DNA of 34,880 bases, taken from assembly GCA_025060505.1 (NCBI GenBank), contig JANXBU010000018.1, forward strand, positions 1 through 34,880, in the 5' to 3' direction. The DNA is from Candidatus Calescibacterium sp. (GTDB lineage Bacteria; Calescibacteriota; Calescibacteriia; Calescibacteriales; Calescibacteriaceae). Shown piece by piece: positions 25,146 through 33,812 of the stretch. Position 1 is the first letter of the stretch. Each line of letters begins with the position of its first letter. The translations under genes were made by a program, and so were the position numbers. The notes below the pieces were generated by a model that worked only from the letters and a program-made list of their open reading frames with translations, was not told the DNA's origin and searched no databases.

Positions 25146-25778
25146 ATGGTATCAGATTTAGAGAACGAAATAGAATTTCCAGAACCTGACATTGTTGACG
25201 AAGCTTCGGATCCTTTTGATGTGTTTTTCAGATGGTATAGCGAAGCCGAAATCAAAGATAATGTAGCAAACGCTGCAACACTTTCTACAGTAAGATATGA
25301 TCATAAACCAAGCTCAAGATATGTTCTCATAAAAGAAGTCAGTAGAGAAAAAGGGTTTGTTTTTTACACCAATCTCAAATCAAATAAGGCAAAGGAAATA
25401 TTCCAAAACCCATATGTATCGCTTTGTTTCTTCTGGACTATCTCAGGGAAGCAGGTAAGAACTATTGGAAGAGCTTATGAACTTTCAGATAAAGAAGCAG
25501 ATGAGTACTTTAAAACTCGTCCGAGATTATCTCAGCTATCTGCCTGGGCATCAGAACAAAGCTCCCCCGTATCATCATACGAAGAGCTCAAAAAGAGATT
25601 CTTTGAATTTGCAGAAAAATTTAATGGTCAGGATGTTCCAAGACCACCGTGGTGGAAGGGATTTTATGTTATCCCAGAAGAATTCGATTTTCTGATATAT
25701 ACTCCATTCAGATTACACAAAAGAGTCTTTTTTATTCTAAAAAACGGAATATGGCAAAAAAGCTATCTTTGTCCCTAA
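25146..25778 (+). CDS. pdxH: pyridoxamine 5'-phosphate oxidase
   Basis: PdxH oxidises pyridoxine or pyridoxamine phosphate to PLP with FMN and oxygen. The 210 residues contain SSRYVLIKEVSREKGFVFYTNLKSNKA-type sequence at about 55-82, KQVRTIGRAYELSDKEADEYF, WASEQSSPVSS, and the C-terminal substrate motif RLHKRVFFIL followed by WQKSYLCP. Together with PdxJ at 13481-14230 it closes the DXP-dependent B6 route. Use of oxygen hints at a host that meets O2, unless another acceptor is used. It is followed by a lipoprotein gene 10 bases on. Confidence 0.93.
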   Translation: MVSDLENEIEFPEPDIVDEASDPFDVFFRWYSEAEIKDNVANAATLSTVRYDHKPSSRYVLIKEVSREKGFVFYTNLKSNKAKEIFQNPYVSLCFFWTISGKQVRTIGRAYELSDKEADEYFKTRPRLSQLSAWASEQSSPVSSYEELKKRFFEFAEKFNGQDVPRPPWWKGFYVIPEEFDFLIYTPFRLHKRVFFILKNGIWQKSYLCP

Positions 25779-25788
25779 TTATTAAGAC

Positions 25789-26433
25789 ATGGAAAAAGAA
25801 AAATCAAGAAAAATAAATCTTCTGACAATTGTGCTTCTGATGCTTTTGACTTTTGCAAGCTCATGCATTGAAATTCATGTATCTCTTTTCGTAAACGGTG
25901 ACGGATCTGGGAAAGGTAAGATGACTTATGTAATTGCTAAGGGAATTTACCAAGCCCCAGATGAAGAAAGGTTAGCAATAAATGAAGATAAACTCGCGGA
26001 GCAATTATCAAAAAGAGAAGGAGTAAAAGTGATAAGAACAGGAAGCTCCTATAAAGATGAAAATATGATAAAAGTATGGGGAGAATTTGAATTCAAAGAT
26101 GTCTCAAAACTTTCAGATGGATACCTAAAATATATATTCACAAAACTACCCGATAACAAAAGAGAACTGAGAATAAATTACAGAATAACTGGAGAACTAC
26201 ACAGAAGGGAATTGTTCAAATCTATGTTCAAAGGTCTGGTATCTACCGCTGAAATAGAAGTAGATGGAAAGATAATAAGCACAAACGGTAAGAAAATATC
26301 GGATAGAAAAGTTAGATGGGAAATACCAGCAGAGGAAGTCGTAGGAAAAGAAATCACAGAAGATATGATAGTTATATTTGAGCCAAAAGGCAAAGGCCTA
26401 ATACAGAGAATAAGAGAAAGGTTAAAACTTTGA
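25789..26433 (+). CDS. predicted lipoprotein
   Basis: The 214 residues begin with a basic N-terminus (MEKEKSRKIN) and a hydrophobic stretch ending FASSC, a good lipobox with C26 as the lipidated residue. The next part, EIHVSLFVNGDGSGKGKMTYVI, recalls membrane lipoproteins that carry a VxxDGSG strand (DUF3153/LppM-like), though I cannot assign it firmly. The rest is beta-rich with charged helices. It lies 10 bases after pdxH and 3 bases before the porin gene, so it is likely co-transcribed with the porin. Function unknown. Confidence 0.75.
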   Translation: MEKEKSRKINLLTIVLLMLLTFASSCIEIHVSLFVNGDGSGKGKMTYVIAKGIYQAPDEERLAINEDKLAEQLSKREGVKVIRTGSSYKDENMIKVWGEFEFKDVSKLSDGYLKYIFTKLPDNKRELRINYRITGELHRRELFKSMFKGLVSTAEIEVDGKIISTNGKKISDRKVRWEIPAEEVVGKEITEDMIVIFEPKGKGLIQRIRERLKL

Positions 26434-26436
26434 AAA

Positions 26437-27831
26437 ATGAAAAGTTTGAGCTATCTGTTGGTCACAGCTTTTGCTGTTTTCTACCTGCCAACCCAAGCAT
26501 TCGGTCAAGACAATGCTCAAGAAAACAATCCAAAAATTGGTTTAGATTTAAGATCTAGAACAGAGTTTTGGAATACACCTGTTGAGTTTGCTGTATATGA
26601 TAATCCCTATGGCTTCACACTTATAAGAGGGAGAAGCTCTATAGATTATACTTTGAGCATTTTCAAACTTCATGGATCGCTTCAGGGGGCTTCTGCCATA
26701 AATCTTCCAGACAATGCATTTTTGGGTCCAGGCAAAAGCTACTTTGATTCGGCTGAAAAAAAGAATCCCCAAAATTTCTCAATTCAAGAGTTATATATCA
26801 AAGGAAAAACCGGCATATTAGATTTTTCTGTAGGCAGGATACCCATAAAAGATGGAGCAGAGGTTCTCTATGACAATGCAAAATTCAATCTTATAAAAGA
26901 AATATCAATATCAGAAAGGCTTGTTGGAAACTGGGATTGGACAAATCTTGGTAGAAGATTTGATGGTGGAACGCTCGGTTTAAACACAGAAGACATTTAC
27001 ATATTTCTCTTTGGTGCAAGATCACTATCTGGTGGATTTGATTTTTCATCAGCCTACAGCGCACTGAACATACTTGTTGGTGGAGGATCACTGACCTTGA
27101 AGAAAGATCTAATAGAAAATACAGAACTAAGAGTATTCAGCATAATATACAATGACGAAAGAGATATAATCAAAAACATCTACGGTAAAAATCTTTTCTT
27201 GATAACTCCTGGAATAAGTGGATTATCTGTTCAGAAACTAGGAGAAGGAGAAATCGACATTGTAATCTGGGGAGCATACCAGATTGGAGATTTCGGCGTT
27301 AAAAAACAACAAGCTTTTTCTCTGGTTGCAGAATTAGGATACGAGTTCAGAGAAGTTTTTCTTGAACCTTGGATAAGAGTTGGTATAGCATACGCAACCG
27401 GAGAGAACAATCCAGAAGATAATACAAACAGAAGATTCTTCAATATTTTACCAACAAATCACAAGTACTACGGCTACTTGGATCTTTTTGCTCTGAGCAA
27501 TCTTCAAAACACATATTTTCAGCTTTTTCTATCCTACGACATTCTAAAATTTGAGATATCTTTTCACATTTTCAGTTTGGCTTCCACATCAGATAAGTGG
27601 ATATATGGCTCCGGAGCCCCCAGTAAAAATAGAATAGGATACTCTGAAATAAATTACACCAACAAAAATGCCGGGAATGAATTAGACTTAGCTGTTTACT
27701 TGAATCCAACAAGATGGTTTTCTTCTTCGTTCGGTTTTTCTGTGTTCTTAGGATCAAACGAGTTAAAGAATATCTTCCAGAACAAATCAAATGCAACGTG
27801 GATATTCTCTCAGATAAATTTATCTTTCTGA
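26437..27831 (+). CDS. outer-membrane porin, alginate-export-like
   Basis: A 464-residue protein with a signal peptide (about 1-23, ending QAFGQ) and repeated amphipathic strands. It ends WIFSQINLSF with a C-terminal aromatic residue as in outer-membrane barrels. The layout resembles the alginate-export/porin group: RSRTEFWN, LIRGRSSIDYTL, LQGA..., SIQELYIKGKTGILDFSVGR, then RRFDGGTLGL. These form channels in the outer membrane. The solute is unknown. It is placed immediately after a lipoprotein gene with 3 bases between, so the two may act together. Confidence 0.8.
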   Translation: MKSLSYLLVTAFAVFYLPTQAFGQDNAQENNPKIGLDLRSRTEFWNTPVEFAVYDNPYGFTLIRGRSSIDYTLSIFKLHGSLQGASAINLPDNAFLGPGKSYFDSAEKKNPQNFSIQELYIKGKTGILDFSVGRIPIKDGAEVLYDNAKFNLIKEISISERLVGNWDWTNLGRRFDGGTLGLNTEDIYIFLFGARSLSGGFDFSSAYSALNILVGGGSLTLKKDLIENTELRVFSIIYNDERDIIKNIYGKNLFLITPGISGLSVQKLGEGEIDIVIWGAYQIGDFGVKKQQAFSLVAELGYEFREVFLEPWIRVGIAYATGENNPEDNTNRRFFNILPTNHKYYGYLDLFALSNLQNTYFQLFLSYDILKFEISFHIFSLASTSDKWIYGSGAPSKNRIGYSEINYTNKNAGNELDLAVYLNPTRWFSSSFGFSVFLGSNELKNIFQNKSNATWIFSQINLSF

Positions 27832-28079
27832 ACACTTAAACCAAAAGAAAAACGCGGAAAACTAGATAAAACGCAATCAACCAAAAAATTGAAACTCTTT
27901 ACCAGTGTTCCTCAAACGAAGTAGAGAAAATATTCAAGAAAGTTTTGAAATAATTATCAATTTTGTTTCTCAATTCCTTGGCGGATTAATAAAACAATTT
28001 TGAGAAATTGAAATTTGGATTAATTTGAGAAGTCCTTTGAGGTAACCTAAATCAGTAGAAAATTTTAAAATTCTTATAG

Positions 28080-28928
28080 ATGAGGATTTTTTTGAAGTTT
28101 ATTTCATATTCGTTTTTTATTTTTCTTTTGATTTTTAATTTTGCTGTTAGTAATGGATACGGTAAGAATGAAAACTCAAAGAATAAGAAAGCAGATAACA
28201 AGGAGCAGAAAATAGAAGGTCCGCAGCCAACCAACAAACCAACCCCGCCCTCACCCCCAATACCTCCAATAAATATCCAAGTTGGAGAAGGCAGAGAAGG
28301 TTTCCTGAACACAATCAGAATAGTCATATTACTGACGATAATAACACTAGTTCCATCACTTCTTATCATGATCACTTCTTTTACAAGAATAGTTATAGTT
28401 CTCTTTCTATTCAGGCAAGCATTAGGAGTAATACAAGTTCCACCAAACCAAGTTTTAATAGGGCTTGCTCTTTTTCTCACAATTTTCATAATGCGACCAG
28501 CACTTGATAAGTTCTACAATGAAGCATTCATTCCGTACTCAGAAGGGAAATTGGATGAGATAACTTTTCTAACCAAAGGATTTGATCCTTTCAGAACATT
28601 TATGCTGAACCAAGTTGGAGAAAAAGAACTTGATCTGTTTTTGAAAATCGCAGGAAAAGAAAGACCCGCCAATCCATCTGAAATAACAGCAGATGTGCTA
28701 ATACCAGCATTCATAATCACAGAAGTCAAAAAAGGATTTGAGATAGGTTTCATTATATATATACCATTTGTTATGATAGATTTTGTTATCGCGTCAATTC
28801 TTATGGCAATGGGAATGATAATGGTTCCACCGATACTGCTTTCTGTTCCATTCAAACTTATAATTTTCGTACTTTCAGATGGTTGGATACTTATGACACA
28901 ATCACTTGTTGGAAGCTTCTCCCCATAA
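28080..28928 (+). CDS. fliP: flagellar biosynthetic protein FliP
   Basis: FliP forms the core of the flagellar type III export gate with FliQ and FliR. The C-terminal two thirds carry the family motifs TSFTRIVIVLFLFRQALGV and QVPPNQVLIGLALFLTIFIM, then PAFIITEVKKGFEIGFIIYIPF, ILMAMGMIMVPPILLSVPFKL and SDGWILMTQSLVGSF. The N-terminus has a signal-like helix, then an unusual Lys/Asn/Pro-rich segment of about 45 residues (residues 25-62, containing PTPPSPPIPP). It totals 282 residues, longer than the usual ~245. fliO, fliQ and fliR are not next to it. T3SS SctR is related, but the flagellin at the left edge favours flagellar FliP. Confidence 0.93.
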   Translation: MRIFLKFISYSFFIFLLIFNFAVSNGYGKNENSKNKKADNKEQKIEGPQPTNKPTPPSPPIPPINIQVGEGREGFLNTIRIVILLTIITLVPSLLIMITSFTRIVIVLFLFRQALGVIQVPPNQVLIGLALFLTIFIMRPALDKFYNEAFIPYSEGKLDEITFLTKGFDPFRTFMLNQVGEKELDLFLKIAGKERPANPSEITADVLIPAFIITEVKKGFEIGFIIYIPFVMIDFVIASILMAMGMIMVPPILLSVPFKLIIFVLSDGWILMTQSLVGSFSP

Positions 28929-29102
28929 ACAAAATTTAGCTCTGTTGTAAACATAGAATCTCATACATTGGTTTTCTGTTCTTATCCAAAAAATCCCATA
29001 CCTACAAATGAGCTAAAAATTCTGTAAGATAGAGTACCTCCTTGTTAGCAAAATAATTGCTTAACCAAAAGTAATGATAAAGCAAATTAAATTTAGCATC
29101 AA

Positions 29103-29564
29103 ATGAGAATCACAATAAAGGATCTTCACAAAGAAATAAAAATTGCTATTTTCTTCTTTTGTCTATACTGTCTTTTTGGTCCGTTTGTTAATTTTGGATA
29201 TCACGTATCAAAGAAGGGAGTGGGTGTAGAAAATGTACAGAAGTATTATCTTGGCAGCGAAGAAGAAATGATACCACCTCAATCAGAAGTTTCAATATTT
29301 GAGGTCATGCACTTTCATACATGGTCTCAAGCTTCAGCAATTTTTATACTATCCGCCATATTTTCAATCTCTTCCTTCAAATACAAAACATTAGTTATCG
29401 CATCAATTTTTATTTTTTCTCTTGGACATATATTCCTTCCTTCATTCGTCAGATTTATAAATCCAAATTTCGCATATCTTCTATTTTTAGATACAGTTGC
29501 ACTTTCCGTCTGCACAATCTTTATGGCTTTGTGGATAATCAAAGATCTGTTCTCAAAAAGGTAA
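29103..29564 (+). CDS. small polytopic membrane protein with EVMHFHTW motif
   Basis: The 153-residue protein is hydrophobic with about four membrane helices (near 14-32, 77-95, 98-112 and 124-145). Between helix 1 and helix 2 lies a motif FEVMHFHTWSQAS with two histidines next to the membrane, which could bind a metal or heme. I recall uncharacterised membrane proteins with similar HFHxF/W motifs but no known function. It follows fliP by 174 bases, with no clear operon link. The right neighbour is on the opposite strand. Confidence 0.65.
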   Translation: MRITIKDLHKEIKIAIFFFCLYCLFGPFVNFGYHVSKKGVGVENVQKYYLGSEEEMIPPQSEVSIFEVMHFHTWSQASAIFILSAIFSISSFKYKTLVIASIFIFSLGHIFLPSFVRFINPNFAYLLFLDTVALSVCTIFMALWIIKDLFSKR

Positions 29565-29668
29565 AATTATTCAACAGAAATCGCTCCGTTGCAAACATTC
29601 AGTGCGCAATTTTAAAAGGCATTTTATCACTGCACCATAGCGAAGCTCAATTCCGAAATCAACATATA

Positions 29669-30325
29669 TCAGTTTACCTTATGATCTATTTTATCTTCCG
29701 GTATTTCTATTGGAAGAACTTTTGGCTTGCTCTCTATTTCTAATCTATCTGAATATCTTTTGAAATTTATAAACACCTTCAAAGTTCTCAAAAAACCATA
29801 CAGGAAAGCTAAAACAACAGATGACATAGCAGCTAATTTGTATAACCTATTTATTTTTTCTCCGAAAATCGCAAGGAATAAAGATGAAACAAACATAACA
29901 GATACAGTAATTAGTGTTGATTCCGGAATTACTTTGATAACATCATCAACACTTTTTTTCAAATCGTCAAGAAACATCTTTTTCTCTGGAAACTTTATTT
30001 TCACAAGAGATATTGCAGCATATATTTTTTTTACTTCATCGAACTTAAAAACGAGAATTGCGCTCAAAAGCATTAGTACAGAAGCTAAGGTAACCATAAA
30101 AACGACCGCCAACCTCAAAGTCTCTCCCATATCTTTTATAAAGAAAACATTCGCCGCTATTCCCAGAGATAGAACAAACGAAATAACAATCATAGCTATA
30201 GCTCTGCTCTGTGGATCTTTGCTCAACTTCTGATGACCTCCTCCAAAAGAATTTTCAAACTTTCTTGTTAGATTTATGAATTCATCCAAAAGTTTTTTAT
30301 GCTCTCTTTTGATTTTTGGAGACAT
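29669..30325 (-). CDS. membrane protein of unknown function
   Basis: The 218 residues have a basic start (MSPKIKREHKK), a soluble helical part with a GGG turn, then four predicted helices (about 42-62, 70-93, 137-155 and 163-182) and a charged tail. No family motif is recognised. It is encoded 48 bases downstream of the O-antigen ligase gene on the same strand, so it may be part of surface-polysaccharide work. That is inference from position only. Confidence 0.65.
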   Translation of the reverse strand: MSPKIKREHKKLLDEFINLTRKFENSFGGGHQKLSKDPQSRAIAMIVISFVLSLGIAANVFFIKDMGETLRLAVVFMVTLASVLMLLSAILVFKFDEVKKIYAAISLVKIKFPEKKMFLDDLKKSVDDVIKVIPESTLITVSVMFVSSLFLAIFGEKINRLYKLAAMSSVVLAFLYGFLRTLKVFINFKRYSDRLEIESKPKVLPIEIPEDKIDHKVN

Positions 30326-30373
30326 AGATGTAATTTAAACATCGATTGCGATTTTCTCAATATCTTTTATTTT

Positions 30374-31696
30374 CTATGTTTTATTTAGCAGATTTATATT
30401 GCCATTGAAATCCTGAGATTTCTTCTGTGATATTATTTTTTCAAGGGCGGCTATTGAACCACTGATAAGCCAGAACATCTCCGAGGTCTGAAGTATGACC
30501 AAAGTATTTGCTGGTATCATATGAGTAAGTATTCCTACAAACCAACATATCATTCCAACAGTAGCTGGTTTCAAAAATTCATCAGACTGTAGAGATCTAT
30601 AAACCTTAAAATAAAGCTTCCACAAAGCTCGCAAAATTAGCATAAAGGTAACAAAACCAAGAGTTCCGGCTTCCCCCCATATTCTCAAGTACTGATTATC
30701 CATAAGACCAACCCCGAGTATTCCAAAACCAAAAAGAATCGTTATGATGTTTGTTGGAAGCTGGTCAAACAGAAAATATTTCCAGCGTTCAATTCTAACA
30801 AATCCGGAACTTTCTATGTATAAGTTTCCAATAACTGTTCCTCCACCGCCACCGGTGAACGTATATTTTATTCTATCTATAACATAATCTGGAGCTATGA
30901 AAGGGAATATCGCGATTATGAAAAGAGTCATAATGAAAAGATCCCTTCTTCTGAGAAAGAACAACACGAATATTATCCAGACCAATCCAGCGAGATACGA
31001 AGCTCTTGAAAGAGTTCTTGAATACACAACAGCAGCAGCTGCAAAAAACACAAGAAAAAATACTTTTTTCAGACCACGAGAATTCAGAAAAAACGGCAGA
31101 GAAAAGGCCATGATACCAAATGAGAAAATACCAACATTCTCTCTTCCCGCAAACTTGTGATGAAACGGGAACCTGACCGCATTTCCAATTTTCCCCTGCG
31201 CAATATCAAACATCCAGTAGATCAGAACAATAGAGACGCCAAGAAAATAAGAAATAAGCAAAGCCTTGAAATCCTCCTCAGTCTTCAGGAGAGAATATGC
31301 GAGAACAAAGTATGACCAATACTGTATATATTTGAAAAGGAAAAATATCTGAGCCATCTTTCCTGTGAAAAATATGAAAGTTGATATAGCATGAAAAAGA
31401 GCAAAAACAATAAGTAAGCGAAATATTCTATATCCTGTGTGGAATTTTGGAACGTTCATACCCTTGAGCATCCATGCAATTGCTGTTAGCACAAAAACTA
31501 TATCCTCAAATCTCAAAGTTATTTCTCTTACCTCGGTCTCACCTATGACAATAGAAGGAGAAATTGGTATCAGAAAACATATCAGCCAAACACCAATTTT
31601 TGGACTATTCAAAACAACAGGAAAAAGCGCAAGAAACACGATTGAGATAGGTAAAGCGTATTCTTTTAAAGCAGATGTTACTGAGAATTCTCCCAC
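30374..31696 (-). CDS. O-antigen ligase-like (Wzy_C) membrane protein
   Basis: The 440 residues form about 10-12 membrane helices. The periplasmic part carries RIERWKYFLFDQLPTN and then MDNQYLRIWGEAGTLGFVTF, the pattern of O-antigen ligase/polymerase (Wzy_C) proteins. These proteins join or polymerise O-antigen or other lipid-linked glycans in the periplasm. Ligase and polymerase cannot be told apart here. The start is a GTG at 31696. No ribosome site is clear. It is divergent from the ABC permease gene. Confidence 0.82.
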   Translation of the reverse strand: MGEFSVTSALKEYALPISIVFLALFPVVLNSPKIGVWLICFLIPISPSIVIGETEVREITLRFEDIVFVLTAIAWMLKGMNVPKFHTGYRIFRLLIVFALFHAISTFIFFTGKMAQIFFLFKYIQYWSYFVLAYSLLKTEEDFKALLISYFLGVSIVLIYWMFDIAQGKIGNAVRFPFHHKFAGRENVGIFSFGIMAFSLPFFLNSRGLKKVFFLVFFAAAAVVYSRTLSRASYLAGLVWIIFVLFFLRRRDLFIMTLFIIAIFPFIAPDYVIDRIKYTFTGGGGGTVIGNLYIESSGFVRIERWKYFLFDQLPTNIITILFGFGILGVGLMDNQYLRIWGEAGTLGFVTFMLILRALWKLYFKVYRSLQSDEFLKPATVGMICWFVGILTHMIPANTLVILQTSEMFWLISGSIAALEKIISQKKSQDFNGNINLLNKT

Positions 31697-31808
31697 TGAA
31701 TAAAATTCTTATGAATATTGAATTGAAAAATGAATTTTTGACTTATGTAAAATTCAATGATTTTCAGCAAATTTCAAAATGTATCAGATATGTTTACATC
31801 ATAAACTT

Positions 31809-32576
31809 ATGTGGAATCTCGCAATAAGAGAACTCAAATCACTTTTCCTCTCGCCAGTAGCACACGTAGTAACAGCGATATTTATGCTTATACTTTCATG
31901 GTTTTTCATAAACATTATAGCTTTGTATGTTATTTTGAGCCTGCAAGCAATAAGAGCGCCATTCATAGCTGAAAGACTAAATATGCAAGATATAGTCGTT
32001 CAGCCATTCTTTGGTAACATAAGCGTGATCCTGCTTTTCATAATACCTATGATAACGATGAGAGCATTTGCAGAGGAAAAAAGGGTTGGAACATTCGAAC
32101 TTATTTACACCTCACCTATAAATACCTGGTCAATAGTTTTTGGTAAATTTCTTGGGATCTCACTTTTCGTCCTGTTTCTCATCTTAATATCGGCTGTTTT
32201 TATGATACCGCTTTTTTCTTACGGTGAGCCAGATAAAGGGGTTGTACTTTCTGCATATATAGGTTTGATACTCATGGCGCTCGCATTTGTAGCAGCAGGC
32301 GTTTTTGCATCCTCAATAACAGAAAACCAGATAATCTCAATAATAGTTGCATTTGGAATATTGCTTTTATTCTGGGTTCTGGGATGGGTAAGAGGAACTC
32401 TGGAAGGAACACTGCGAGATGTACTTGCTTACCTGTCTTTCATGGATCACTTCCAGAACTTCTCCAGAGGAGTAATTGATACAAGAGACTTTGTGTATTA
32501 TTTCTCTTTCACGGGAATACTTCTTTACCTTACTTACTCAGTTCTTGAATCAAGAAGGTGGAGAGGAGCTTACTGA
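31809..32576 (+). CDS. ABC-2 type transporter permease, GldF-like
   Basis: About 255 residues from the ATG at 31809 (MWNLAIRELKSLFLSPVAHV), the usual start of this family. An ATG ten codons upstream is in frame but not expected. Six membrane helices are likely. MRAFAEEKRVGTFELIYTSP followed by SIVFGKFLGIS is the ABC-2/GldF permease signature. It would export a lipid, glycan or protein component with an ATPase subunit, which is not in the window. The TGA is 4 bases before the CoA-transferase-family gene, so the pair is probably co-transcribed. Confidence 0.85.
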   Translation: MWNLAIRELKSLFLSPVAHVVTAIFMLILSWFFINIIALYVILSLQAIRAPFIAERLNMQDIVVQPFFGNISVILLFIIPMITMRAFAEEKRVGTFELIYTSPINTWSIVFGKFLGISLFVLFLILISAVFMIPLFSYGEPDKGVVLSAYIGLILMALAFVAAGVFASSITENQIISIIVAFGILLLFWVLGWVRGTLEGTLRDVLAYLSFMDHFQNFSRGVIDTRDFVYYFSFTGILLYLTYSVLESRRWRGAY

Positions 32577-32580
32577 TAAT

Positions 32581-33726
32581 ATGATAGTTCTTGATTTCAC
32601 TCGGCTTCTTCCGGGACCACTTGCTACATACATACTTGCCCACCTTGGTTTTGAAATAATAAAAGTAGAAGACACAAAAGGGTCTGATATAACAAGATAT
32701 ACTCCTCCTTTCACAGAATGGGGGGAAAGCTCTGTTTTTTCATTTCTTAACGCTGGAAAAAAATCAATAGCAGTTGACCTCAAAACAGATGAAGGCGTTG
32801 AAATAGCTAGAAAGCTCGCTCAAAAATCCGATGTGATCGTGGAAGGTTTCAGACCCGGTGTTATGAAAAAACTTGGACTTGATTTTGATAACATAAAGAA
32901 AATAAATCCAAAAATTGTATACTGCTCTATTTCTGGATATGGACAAGATGGACAATACAGCCAAAAATCCGGACATGACATAAACTATATTGCGCTCTCT
33001 GGAATATTGAAACTTTTTGTATCCGAAAATCTTGCTGTTGTTCCGGGAGTACAAATAGCAGATATATCAGGTGCGATATTTGCAGTTATAGGGATACTGA
33101 GCAAACTACTTGAAAGAGAAAGAGACAAAAACTTCTCAGGATACCACATAGATATAAGCATGACAGAAACATCCCTGTTCTTTGGTGTAGAGAGTCTGAG
33201 CAAGTTTCTTGTATCAAAAAGTGAACCTGAACCATTCGGAGAGGTTCTTACAGGAGGAGTTATATGCTACAACTTATACAAGACAAAGGATGGTAAGTGG
33301 GTAAGTATTGGGGCACTGGAGCCAAAATTCTGGGAGAACTTAACAAAAGCTCTTGGGCTTGATCTGCTTCCGTCTGACGCTATGTCAAAACCATCAGAGA
33401 AAAATGAAGCTTATATAAAACTCAGAGAAAAAATCCTATCTCTCACATCAGAAGAGCTTGATTCAATACTATCAAAATACGATATTCCATATGAATTTGT
33501 AAGAAGTTACAGCGAAGCAATCTCACACAATGTGATAAGAGAAAGAAAATTGTTCTACTCAATTGAAGAAAATGGTAAAAAATTGGAATTGCTCAAACTT
33601 CCATTCATGAAAGAAGTGAAAAACATATCGCCAACACTTGGACAACACACAACAGAAATTCTCAATAAAATAGGATATTCAGATCAAAAGATACATGAAT
33701 TAAGACAAAAAGGGGTAATACTATAA
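32581..33726 (+). CDS. CaiB/BaiF family enzyme, alpha-methylacyl-CoA racemase-like
   Basis: From the ATG at 32581 the protein has 381 residues. The start MIVLDFTRLLPGPLAT is the family entry motif. An earlier in-frame start at 32476 would overlap the permease and is rejected. The residues that mark alpha-methylacyl-CoA racemase are present with correct spacing: H132 in GHDINYIALSG, D161 in QIADISG and E247 in ALEPKFW (H126, D156, E241 in the mycobacterial enzyme). It would therefore interconvert R- and S-2-methylacyl-CoA rather than transfer CoA, though other members of the family cannot be excluded. A GAGGAG sits 12 bases before the ATG. Confidence 0.88.
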   Translation: MIVLDFTRLLPGPLATYILAHLGFEIIKVEDTKGSDITRYTPPFTEWGESSVFSFLNAGKKSIAVDLKTDEGVEIARKLAQKSDVIVEGFRPGVMKKLGLDFDNIKKINPKIVYCSISGYGQDGQYSQKSGHDINYIALSGILKLFVSENLAVVPGVQIADISGAIFAVIGILSKLLERERDKNFSGYHIDISMTETSLFFGVESLSKFLVSKSEPEPFGEVLTGGVICYNLYKTKDGKWVSIGALEPKFWENLTKALGLDLLPSDAMSKPSEKNEAYIKLREKILSLTSEELDSILSKYDIPYEFVRSYSEAISHNVIRERKLFYSIEENGKKLELLKLPFMKEVKNISPTLGQHTTEILNKIGYSDQKIHELRQKGVIL

Positions 33727-33795
33727 AATCGAAACCCAAACATATCAAAATCTGTTCCAAATTAAAATTGAAAAAAACATAAAATGTTTCCTGTT

Positions 33796-33801
33796 TATAA
33801 T
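33796..33801 (+). promoter_or_regulatory. possible -10 box for a nearly leaderless transcript
   Basis: A perfect TATAAT lies 11 bases before the ATG at 33813, and TG occurs a few bases upstream (TGTTTATAAT). Transcription would start within a few bases of the ATG. No ribosome site precedes this gene, which fits. No convincing -35 is seen at the right distance. Confidence 0.35.
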
Positions 33802-33812
33802 TTTTTGTAATT

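Noticed and set aside
28514-28954. 146-codon minus-strand frame inside fliP
   Set aside because: Antisense of conserved FliP helices.
29321-29743. 140-codon plus-strand frame spanning the end of the HFHTW protein
   Set aside because: Overlaps two better-supported genes on opposite strands and shows no recognisable pattern.
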